From contig JAEOSY010000181.1 in the NCBI GenBank assembly GCA_016840125.1, positions 1 through 12,387 on the forward strand: 12,387 nucleotides of DNA, given 5' to 3'. Made by a program: the position numbers and the translations under genes. A model generated the notes under the pieces. It saw only the letters and a list, made by a program, of their open reading frames with translations. It did not search any database and was not told the DNA's origin. Positions 6,661-12,387 of this stretch are shown in pieces. Numbering within the stretch: position 1 is the first letter of the stretch; each line of letters begins with the position of its first letter. This DNA comes from Candidatus Helarchaeota archaeon. GTDB lineage: Archaea > Asgardarchaeota > Lokiarchaeia > Helarchaeales > HEL-GB-A.

Positions 6661-6765
6661 CATAAAGGCTTCATTATCGTAGTTGAAGTAGAGCATGTAG
6701 TTTCGGGTTTCGCGTTTTAATAACTCCTTAACATCGACAACCCTCGACTTATAATCTTGTTTCAT
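6649..6765 (-). CDS. porB: short leading frame of the permuted porB, cut off by an insertion
   Basis: An ATG at 6765 with an AAGGTGAT ribosome site opens a 38-codon frame. Its second half is porB: LLKRETRNYMLYFNYDNEAF corresponds to the helix and Asp-Asn-Glu strand that normally follow GDG...GFQ in the cofactor motif. The family continues with Met-Asn-Thr-Gly, but here it reads MKRA and stops at TAG because of a 32-nt insertion. The first 11 residues or so (MKQDYKSRVVD) are not PorB-like and probably come from the flanking DNA. The good ribosome site suggests that translation of the permuted gene really begins here. Confidence 0.65.
   Translation of the reverse strand: MKQDYKSRVVDVKELLKRETRNYMLYFNYDNEAFMKRA
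6664..6678 (-). repeat. 5' copy of the duplicated porB Asp-Asn-Glu codons
   Basis: This is the in-frame partner of the repeat at 5655-5669; it encodes Asp-Asn-Glu-Ala-Phe in the short leading frame. The two copies in the same orientation, about 1009 bp apart, mark both ends of the permuted porB. Confidence 0.65.
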
Positions 6766-6787
6766 AAAAAATCACCTTAATATTTAA

Positions 6788-6802
6788 TTTTATATATATT
6801 TT
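6788..6802 (-). promoter_or_regulatory. possible TATA box for the permuted porB
   Basis: The minus strand reads AAAATATATATAAAA about 25-35 bases upstream of the 6765 ATG. If used, transcription would start close to the ribosome site, giving a very short leader. The base-rich context in A and T makes chance matches common, so this is tentative. Confidence 0.3.
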
Positions 6803-6803
6803 C

Positions 6804-6826
6804 AATCTAATTCATTCAATTAGATT
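6804..6826. repeat. inverted repeat between the last nuclease-like gene and porB
   Basis: AATCTAATT and AATTAGATT form perfect 9-bp arms around a 5-nt loop. A second perfect hairpin, CCATTTC/GAAATGG with a 6-nt loop, follows at 6843-6862. Together they fill the 146-bp gap and could be processing or termination elements after the nuclease genes, or an operator for porB. Confidence 0.45.
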
Positions 6827-6842
6827 ATGAGTATTAATTTCA

Positions 6843-6862
6843 CCATTTCTATTTTGAAATGG
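6843..6862. repeat. second inverted repeat in the gap before porB
   Basis: CCATTTC and GAAATGG are perfect complements separated by six bases; AATT sequences flank both sides and could extend the stem after a short internal loop. It lies 50 bp downstream of the 242-residue gene stop on the minus strand, where a 3' stabilising or terminating hairpin would be expected. Confidence 0.4.
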
Positions 6863-6911
6863 CTAATTAAATATTACTAACTAAAAACATACAAAAAAGG
6901 AAAAATTATTT

Positions 6912-7640
6912 TTATATTCCAAACAGTCGCTTTCTAATTTCTTGACTTAATCTCGACCTTAGTGCATATTCTTGTTTTTCAGATGGCGTTAAAACATCTA
7001 CAATTTTAGGAAATGATAGTCTTAATTTATAACCTACTGTTTTACCTTTTACTGTCATTTTTGAAGGTTTCAAACTGTTTAAATATCCTTCATAATCGCT
7101 TAAACTATTATTATTTACGATTATGTAAGTATAAGGTATTCTTTCGTTTCCAAATAATTCACGTAACTTCTTCATATCATCTTCAATCTCAGATAACGAT
7201 TTCCCCTCTTTAATTATTCCCCACTTTTTAAAATTGCTTACTTTCTCTCCCACTAAAATTAAGGTCAGTAGTCCTTTTTTCAGAAATTCAAGCTGTAATA
7301 ACGTTAAGTCCATTTCTTTCATCATCAAATAATGTAATTTAGCTCCTATTGCATGTTTCCTCCCTCCCGTAGAACTTTTGGGGGCTGTAGCACGTAATCT
7401 TGCGAATTTCAGCTCGATAGTTCCTAAAACACCATTCCTTCTATATAAGATATCCCCTGTTGGGGGTACAAACGGAAATCCCTTATAGTAGTAGGGATCG
7501 GGACACGGTGTATGGCGACAATCCCACAGTTCAATACCCTGAACCTTCTCAAAAATCGTATTTATCAGTTCACAACGAATTTCATCCTCATTTACAAAAT
7601 ACGGGTAGTTAAAATTGCTAGAAATCTTTTTAGTGAGCAT
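6912..7640 (-). CDS. PD-(D/E)XK nuclease-like protein, third tandem paralog
   Basis: The 242-residue protein has a layout typical of the PD-(D/E)XK nuclease fold: an N-terminal helix with Glu24 (NEDEIRCELINT), then PPTGDIL with Asp63, then IELK with Glu76 and Lys78 on the next strand. These would bind metal and cut DNA. A conserved CRHTPCPDPYYYKGF block precedes the core and the C-terminus ends in SRLSQEIRKRLFGI, also shared by its paralog. I cannot name a family. It starts at ATG 12 bp after the 233-residue gene, with AAGGAT as ribosome site, so it is in the same operon. It may act in DNA mobility, repair or defence; the active-site call is from pattern only. Confidence 0.7.
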   Translation of the reverse strand: MLTKKISSNFNYPYFVNEDEIRCELINTIFEKVQGIELWDCRHTPCPDPYYYKGFPFVPPTGDILYRRNGVLGTIELKFARLRATAPKSSTGGRKHAIGAKLHYLMMKEMDLTLLQLEFLKKGLLTLILVGEKVSNFKKWGIIKEGKSLSEIEDDMKKLRELFGNERIPYTYIIVNNNSLSDYEGYLNSLKPSKMTVKGKTVGYKLRLSFPKIVDVLTPSEKQEYALRSRLSQEIRKRLFGI

Positions 7641-7652
7641 AGAGATGAATCC

Positions 7653-8354
7653 TTATATCCCAAACAAACGCTTTATGATTTCTATACACAATCTCGATCT
7701 CACTGCGAAACCAACTTCTTCAACTGGGGTTAATTCACTTACTATTTTTTCTAACCGCAACGGAAATTTATAGGTGAAGACCTCCCCCTTCTTTTTTATA
7801 GCCTGTGGTTTTATGCTATTAATATATGATTCATATCGGTGGTAGTTCTCCTTTGTTATAATAACAAAAGTATACGGGATTTTATCTTGCCCGAATAGAT
7901 CACGTAATTTTGCGATATCTTCCTCAATTTCTGATAGGGGTTTACGTCCCTCTGAAATTTCCCATTGACTCACATCCTGTACCATCTCCCCTATAACAAT
8001 CAAGGTCAGTAATCCCCTTTCTAGAAACTCTTTCTGCCGAACTAACAATTCAGCACTCCCTAAAATTCTGTAATAAAGAGTTCCCGTTCTCTGGTCTTTT
8101 AGAGCCCGCATGGTGGGGTACTTCAACTCATACGTGTGAAGTTTCTCATTCTCCTTCACTAAAATATCCCCTGTCGGGGGTACAAATGGGAATCCCTTAT
8201 AATAGTAGGGATCAGGACACGGTGTATGGCGACAATTCCACATTTGGACAGTTTTTACTTTTTCCAAAATAGTATTAATTAGCTCGAGTCGAATTTCATC
8301 CTCGTTTACAAAGTATGATTGCTTATATTCATACGAAATCTTACTCTCTATCAT
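7653..8354 (-). CDS. PD-(D/E)XK nuclease-like protein, second tandem paralog
   Basis: This 233-residue protein is a close paralog of the next gene. The shared features are the start YFVNEDEIRLELINT (Glu24), the CRHTPCPDPYYYKGF block (41-55), PPTGDIL with Asp63, YELK with Glu76-Lys78, the RGLLTLIVIGE strand, and the RSRLCIEIIKRLFGI tail. DNA identity is very high over about 75 bp around the CRHTPCPDP block, so the duplication is fairly recent. The ATG lies 21 bp after the 436-residue gene. All putative catalytic residues are kept in both copies, which argues that each is maintained for function rather than decaying. Confidence 0.7.
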   Translation of the reverse strand: MIESKISYEYKQSYFVNEDEIRLELINTILEKVKTVQMWNCRHTPCPDPYYYKGFPFVPPTGDILVKENEKLHTYELKYPTMRALKDQRTGTLYYRILGSAELLVRQKEFLERGLLTLIVIGEMVQDVSQWEISEGRKPLSEIEEDIAKLRDLFGQDKIPYTFVIITKENYHRYESYINSIKPQAIKKKGEVFTYKFPLRLEKIVSELTPVEEVGFAVRSRLCIEIIKRLFGI

Positions 8355-8375
8355 GTAACATGCACAACCTATAAC

Positions 8376-9686
8376 TTATTCTAGCTTGAATAGTCTTTTT
8401 GTGATTTCTAAGCAAATTTCTGACCTTTTCGCCCGATAACGATTCTCTTCTTCTGTATAATCCCGCCACAAGGTCGGAAAACGGGTCTGCTTCCTCCTCT
8501 CAATAACATTTCCCCATTCGTCTCTTTTTTCTCCAACCTTTAAATTATCGAAATAAAACTCATAGTCTTCCCAATTACTACTCTCAATTAATAAATAGGC
8601 GTAGGTAAGTTCATCCCTTCCCAAAGCCTCTCGAATGATTTGTATATCTTGAACGGCTCTTTCTCTTGTTACTGCAACTGATGAAACTCCAAGCCCAACA
8701 ACATCCTCCACAAACTCTGCGAGGATCACTAACTTCATTATTCCATTTTTGATTAACTCCAACTGGTTTAACTTAATTGGTACTGAGCGTAAAACTCTAT
8801 AACACAACCCTCCAACCTTCGAGTCTTTTTGAGGGTTGAGAGTTGTAAACTTCAGCTCTATGCTCTTGAACTTACCCTTTTCAAAGTAATGGATATCCCC
8901 AGTTTGAGGGTATAAAGGAAACTCTCCATCCATGATAGGTTCAATACACTTATCCTTCCTAGAATCCATGATATCTATCCTATCTACATTATCATAAAAG
9001 ATGTTAATCAATTCTCCCCGAAATTCTTCCTCCAGTGCAAAATAGGGGTATTGTATCGTATATGGAAAGGGATTTTTTATCTTAAAACGAGTTGCATTAC
9101 AATTTGGACAATGTACTTCCCCTCGACGAAACTCTTTTGCTTTTGTAAGGTCATCTATTTCAGTAGTCCATCCACACCCTTCACACTTTACATTCGCCCT
9201 TATTATGGCTAGTGTTTGTTCAGTTTTTTCGGTTTTAGGCGTTTCAAAAATCCCCTTTAATTTAATTTTCTCAGTTAAATATGGAATTATAAATGAGTTC
9301 CCAGAACCCTTTTTAAACCCCCCTTTAGTAGAAATATCGTTATTTTTAACCAGATCAATGGAATCATTCCCTATACTCGCGTTCGGAGATAACTGAGTTC
9401 CTCTATAAGCTAAATCACCTATATTTTTCAATTTATCAGATTTATCAACCTGAAGGTCTTCAATTTGCCGTCTATTTCGAACTTGCTCTCCCTTCCATCG
9501 AGAGTATTGAATAGGATCGAATGAATCTTTCTTTAGTCTATCGGTCAAGCACCAGCTTGTCCGAGTATCTTTGAGAATCCGATCCTTAGCATGTTTAACC
9601 ACAAAGAATAAGTTGTTGTTTAAAAAAAGAAGATTAGATATTAAAAGATATTTCAGCTGCTTTTCTTCACCTTTAAAAACCCTCAA
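8376..9686 (-). CDS. PD-(D/E)XK nuclease-like protein with zinc ribbon and long N-terminal extension
   Basis: The last 220 residues match the two smaller paralogs: Glu225 (FRGELINIF), PQTGDIH with Asp264, IELK with Glu277 and Lys279, and a C-terminal RSEICLEITKRLFKLE. The Cys-His block of the paralogs is replaced by DSRKDKCIEP. Before the core is a zinc ribbon: Cys168-x2-Cys171 and Cys193-x2-Cys196. The first 150 residues or so are polar, charged and unlike any domain I know. The only start that covers the frame is TTG at 9686, overlapping the end of porA by 14 bp; AAAGGTGAA follows it, so a later start is possible and the true protein may be shorter. Likely DNA-acting, with the ribbon for recognition. 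Confidence 0.6.
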   Translation of the reverse strand: MRVFKGEEKQLKYLLISNLLFLNNNLFFVVKHAKDRILKDTRTSWCLTDRLKKDSFDPIQYSRWKGEQVRNRRQIEDLQVDKSDKLKNIGDLAYRGTQLSPNASIGNDSIDLVKNNDISTKGGFKKGSGNSFIIPYLTEKIKLKGIFETPKTEKTEQTLAIIRANVKCEGCGWTTEIDDLTKAKEFRRGEVHCPNCNATRFKIKNPFPYTIQYPYFALEEEFRGELINIFYDNVDRIDIMDSRKDKCIEPIMDGEFPLYPQTGDIHYFEKGKFKSIELKFTTLNPQKDSKVGGLCYRVLRSVPIKLNQLELIKNGIMKLVILAEFVEDVVGLGVSSVAVTRERAVQDIQIIREALGRDELTYAYLLIESSNWEDYEFYFDNLKVGEKRDEWGNVIERRKQTRFPTLWRDYTEEENRYRAKRSEICLEITKRLFKLE

Positions 9687-10890
9687 TCTTTCCTTTTGTT
9701 TCTCGTACTGCTAGATAAGTATAAAGGTCACCTTTCATATCGTTTATTTTCGCAATCTTGTTTTTCACGGCATCTAATTCGTCGTTTGTAACATCGCGAC
9801 CTCCTAAACCAAGAACAAAACTATGGAACAAGGTATTTAATGGATATAAAGCGGGTGCAATGCTGGATGCCACCTGAGGAAGCGGTGCACCTATTGCATC
9901 ATTCTTCTCTAAAATTATGAGTTTCTCAAGATTACTATCCTCAACAATTTTTCTAATTTTCTCTGTAGGAAAAGGTCTGTAAGTCCGAATTTTTATTAAG
10001 GCAACATCTGGATTTTTTCGAATCCATTGTTTGATTGTCCCACACATCGATCCCATTGTTATAATTCCAATCTTAGGTTTCTCAATATTTGTGGTTTCAA
10101 TTCGTTCATAATTCCGTCCTGTTAATTTACCAAATTCCTTGAAGATTTTATCCATTTGCTCCGGTACTTCTCGTTTCGCCACGTCCACCGCTCTGCGTTG
10201 CTCCATAAAGTAAGCTGGCGTTACAATCCCACCCCATGTGCCGGGTTTAGACGTTGATATTGCATGCCGTTTAATACGGGGCGTAAATTTCTGGACCATT
10301 TCATCAGGTATCGCTTTAAACTTCTGCGCACTATGCGAAATAATGAACCCATCATGACAAAATATCGTTGGGAATAATGTTTCCTCGGCAATGCGACAGC
10401 TCATAATTGCTGAATCATAAGTTTCTTGGACACTCTCGCTGAACAGTTTGTTCCAGCCATGGTCTGCTAGAGTCGCCTCCCACGAGTTCCATATAGAAAG
10501 GTTCGGTGCATTCCACGCCCGATTTGATAACAGCATGTAAACCGGCGCTCTCCACCCAACAGTCATTGGAAGGCCTTCTTGCATTAACAAGTATCCTTGG
10601 GAAGCTGTCGCGGTAAATCCGCGCGCCCCAGCCGTTACTGCGGCGGTAATGTAACTTATGGCTGCAAGTTCGCTCTCAACATTCACAAACGCAGCCTTTA
10701 AGCGCCCATGATTAACTGTATCACTTAGACCTTCAACAGACTGGGTTTGCGGTGTAATAGGAAACGCACAAATTACATCAGGATCTGTCTGCGTGACCGC
10801 TCCTGCTACTGCATAATTCCCCGTCATTGTTAAAATCTTTTCTTCTTTTATTTTTTCAAAGAATGGGGCCATTGGTACTACACTCATCAT
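9673..10890 (-). CDS. porA: 2-oxoacid:ferredoxin oxidoreductase alpha subunit (PorA-like)
   Basis: The alpha subunit binds the 2-oxoacid and pairs with PorB to build the thiamine-diphosphate site. The 405-residue length is typical. Residues 43-53 read FPITPQTQSVE, the family's substrate and cofactor-facing loop; FVNVESELAAI is at 68-78; the transketolase C-terminal domain follows at about 270-390 (KPKIGIITMGSMCG, RPFPTEKIRKI). The stretch NRAWNAPNLSIWNSWEATLADHGW replaces the usual alanine-serine-aspartate-rich segment of pyruvate enzymes, so the substrate may not be pyruvate. ATG at 10890 has GAGGTGA five bases before. It follows porGD by 10 bp, so both are one operon. Confidence 0.9.
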   Translation of the reverse strand: MMSVVPMAPFFEKIKEEKILTMTGNYAVAGAVTQTDPDVICAFPITPQTQSVEGLSDTVNHGRLKAAFVNVESELAAISYITAAVTAGARGFTATASQGYLLMQEGLPMTVGWRAPVYMLLSNRAWNAPNLSIWNSWEATLADHGWNKLFSESVQETYDSAIMSCRIAEETLFPTIFCHDGFIISHSAQKFKAIPDEMVQKFTPRIKRHAISTSKPGTWGGIVTPAYFMEQRRAVDVAKREVPEQMDKIFKEFGKLTGRNYERIETTNIEKPKIGIITMGSMCGTIKQWIRKNPDVALIKIRTYRPFPTEKIRKIVEDSNLEKLIILEKNDAIGAPLPQVASSIAPALYPLNTLFHSFVLGLGGRDVTNDELDAVKNKIAKINDMKGDLYTYLAVRETKGKIEGF

Positions 10891-10900
10891 TTCTCACCTC

Positions 10901-11851
10901 TTAATGTTCTACTGCCTCTCCAATTTTCTTTTCAATAGCGCTAAGAGCTTTCACACCGCCCTTACCTGGACACACTTCTATACAACTCCTACAACCCTTA
11001 CAATGAAAATTATCTACGCCACGAATTTTATAGGTCCCGTCCTGTTGCTTTTCTCGGATAATGCAGAAATCTGGGCAGGCCCGATAATAGCATGCCTGAC
11101 AGTTGATGCATCGTTCTTCATCCCAATGTATATGGTAGATCCCCCAGCTTCCCGTCTTTACTTTCTTAGAGGCTCCTGGCTCATACCAAACAGCCCCAAC
11201 AGTCATATCCTTCCATCCCGGAAGGTCGGGGTTAACATGACTCCATTTTTCTTTTACACCCTTCGATGGGTCATATGGGACTTTAGTTTCTTGAACTTCG
11301 GTTTCCTTATAAGCTCTTTCGACAACTTTATGGTTAATATCGGCTATTTTTTTCGTAAATGTGCGAGACAGTCCTCCTTTTAACTCATCCAAAGTGAACG
11401 CGTTTGAAATTTTCACAATCCCACCTAGAATCGCAGTATTTGTGATAGGACGTCCAATAATATCTAAAGCAATAGTTGTTGCATCAACTTTTGCAACGTT
11501 TAGGTCATCCCGTTTAATTAGCTTTTTAAGGTTTTCAAAACTCATGGTTGTATTAACAATTATTGTGCCCCCTGGTGGCATTCCTGCAGTCACATCTACT
11601 TCACTCAGGAGTGAAGGGTCAAGAACACCTACATACCGCGGGGTATATACTGCCGTTTGAGCTTGTACCAACTCGGGATTCTTGCTCATAGTTGCATATG
11701 CTTGGGTAGGAGAACCCATTCTTTCCGCACCGAAAAGTGGCTGCGCCCTGCCCATTCCATCAAAACTTTCCACTGCAACTTGGGCGGCGGTGACCCCACC
11801 TTGCCCACCACGTGCGTGGAATCTCATTTGTATAACATCATCATCAGACAT
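10901..11851 (-). CDS. porGD: 2-oxoacid:ferredoxin oxidoreductase gamma-delta fusion subunit
   Basis: One 316-residue chain joins the gamma subunit (1 to about 185, opening MRFHARGGQGGVTAAQ and PLFGAERMGSPTQAY) with the two-cluster delta subunit (about 200-316). Delta carries electrons from the active site to ferredoxin. Cluster site one is Cys248, 251, 254 and 259 followed by Pro; the last gap is four residues instead of the usual three, and Cys263 follows nearby. Site two is the normal Cys284, 287, 290, 294. Fused gamma-delta subunits are known in several archaea and bacteria. The ATG at 11851 sits 29 bp after the ferredoxin stop with AAAGGAT upstream, so all are likely one transcript. Confidence 0.9.
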   Translation of the reverse strand: MSDDDVIQMRFHARGGQGGVTAAQVAVESFDGMGRAQPLFGAERMGSPTQAYATMSKNPELVQAQTAVYTPRYVGVLDPSLLSEVDVTAGMPPGGTIIVNTTMSFENLKKLIKRDDLNVAKVDATTIALDIIGRPITNTAILGGIVKISNAFTLDELKGGLSRTFTKKIADINHKVVERAYKETEVQETKVPYDPSKGVKEKWSHVNPDLPGWKDMTVGAVWYEPGASKKVKTGSWGIYHIHWDEERCINCQACYYRACPDFCIIREKQQDGTYKIRGVDNFHCKGCRSCIEVCPGKGGVKALSAIEKKIGEAVEH

Positions 11852-11880
11852 AATTACATCAATCCTTTTTTTTCAAAAAA

Positions 11881-12090
11881 TCATTCCAATTCTACTATAA
11901 TTGCCTCCTCTGGGCAATTTTCTTGACAGGCGAGGCATTCAATACATTCATCCATATTGACTACCTTTGCTTTGCCGGTTTCTTCGTCCAATTCATATAC
12001 ATTGACTGGACATGTATCCACGCAAATCCCGTCGCCATTACATTTGTCGAGATCTACGGTTATGTTTTTCACCAAAGTAATAACCTTCAT
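11881..12090 (-). CDS. ferredoxin with one Asp-ligated cluster site
   Basis: A 69-residue ferredoxin with two iron-sulfur sites, probably the electron acceptor or a partner of the oxidoreductase next to it. Site one reads Cys17-x2-Asp20-x2-Cys23-x3-Cys27-Pro: the second cysteine is Asp, as in Pyrococcus furiosus ferredoxin, where the cluster is easily converted between 4Fe and 3Fe forms. Site two is a full Cys49, 52, 55, 59 set. There is no signal peptide, so it is cytoplasmic. The ATG has no ribosome site, consistent with a short or leaderless transcript from the A/T element at 12124-12137. It is the first gene of the por operon. Confidence 0.9.
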   Translation of the reverse strand: MKVITLVKNITVDLDKCNGDGICVDTCPVNVYELDEETGKAKVVNMDECIECLACQENCPEEAIIVELE

Positions 12091-12123
12091 GAATAAGTAT
12101 TTTAAAATTAAATTTACGTTTAG

Positions 12124-12137
12124 TTTAAAAAATATAT
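12124..12137. promoter_or_regulatory. shared TATA-like element between ferredoxin and HAD genes
   Basis: TTTAAAAAATATAT lies in the 90-bp divergent gap. It is nearly symmetric and could serve both directions: read leftward it would place a start about 15 nt before the ferredoxin ATG, read rightward about 25 nt before the HAD TTG. These spacings fit archaeal TATA-to-start distances. Confidence 0.4.
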
Positions 12138-12180
12138 CTTTTAATAACGATCTAGTTAATTAAAACTTGAAGGGACATTT

Positions 12181-12387
12181 TTGACTCGAGGTCTAATCTT
12201 GGACATGGATGGCACAATTTTGGACTCTCACGACTTTCATTTAGAAGCTTGGAAATTATTATTAAAGAAATATGACATTGAAAAAACGGAATCTGAAATT
12301 TTGGCGCTTTTCGGGAAAACTACAGAATCTATTGCAATGAGTCTTTTTCCACCCGAATTTGATCCTGTGACGATTGGAGAAGAAAAA
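12181..12387 (+). CDS. HAD-family phosphatase, N-terminal part (runs off the window)
   Basis: Sixty-nine codons are seen. The sequence opens LILDMDGTILDS, the haloacid dehalogenase motif I with the nucleophile Asp8 and the general acid Asp10, then a helical cap start (FHLEAWKLLLKKYDI and FGKTTESIAMSLF). This arrangement, with cap inserted after motif I, fits the phosphoglycolate phosphatase or beta-phosphoglucomutase branch; the substrate cannot be told from this end. The start is TTG with AGGGA five bases upstream; ATG at Met9 would remove the catalytic Asp8. The gene is incomplete at the right edge. It diverges from the por operon. Confidence 0.85.
   Translation, partial: MTRGLILDMDGTILDSHDFHLEAWKLLLKKYDIEKTESEILALFGKTTESIAMSLFPPEFDPVTIGEEK

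Noticed and set aside
10904..11926. Several plus-strand frames across porGD
   Set aside because: They are antisense to an unmistakable gamma-delta subunit and show no family features.

Overview
This AT-rich window looks archaeal, and an Asgard-type archaeon is a plausible but unproven guess. The evidence is separate aspartate carbamoyltransferase catalytic (PyrB) and zinc-binding regulatory (PyrI) subunits, a multisubunit 2-oxoacid:ferredoxin oxidoreductase with fused gamma and delta subunits, a ferredoxin with an Asp in place of one cluster cysteine, GGTG/GGAG Shine-Dalgarno sites, several TTG starts and A/T-rich TATA-like elements.

Layout. 1-508 is gene-poor and holds a 12-bp periodic repeat and a strand-biased C/T tract. 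509-982 (+) is a GNAT acetyltransferase. Three small minus-strand genes follow: 1111-1458 (unknown), 1471-1785 (winged helix) and 1989-2141 (a 50-residue zinc-finger-like protein starting with TTG). 2142-2673 is mostly non-coding with a gene remnant at 2332-2451. 2674-3639 (-) encodes a helical protein with a HEPN-like motif. 3640-4148 has a glycine-rich gene remnant and a series of hairpins leading into pyrB. 4149-5601 (+) is pyrB-pyrI.

From 12090 down to 5642 everything is on the minus strand: ferredoxin, porGD (fused), porA, three related PD-(D/E)XK-like nuclease genes (436, 233 and 242 residues), and a rearranged porB. At 12181 a HAD-family phosphatase begins on the plus strand and runs off the window. 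The ferredoxin, PorGD, PorA and PorB would together oxidise a 2-oxoacid to acyl-CoA and pass electrons to ferredoxin. pyrBI makes carbamoyl aspartate for pyrimidines and converges on porB.

The most striking feature is porB. Its C-terminal half is encoded first and its N-terminal half second, fused in one frame, so the gene is circularly permuted with its new ends inside the thiamine-diphosphate motif. The codons for the conserved Asp-Asn-Glu motif appear at both ends as an imperfect 15-bp direct repeat. Just after the 5' copy, a 32-nt insertion that can fold into a 9-bp hairpin breaks the frame. Removing it on paper restores the family motif exactly. The nuclease-like genes sit between porA and this broken porB, which suggests, but does not prove, that a mobile or rearranging element acted here. 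An assembly artefact must also be considered.
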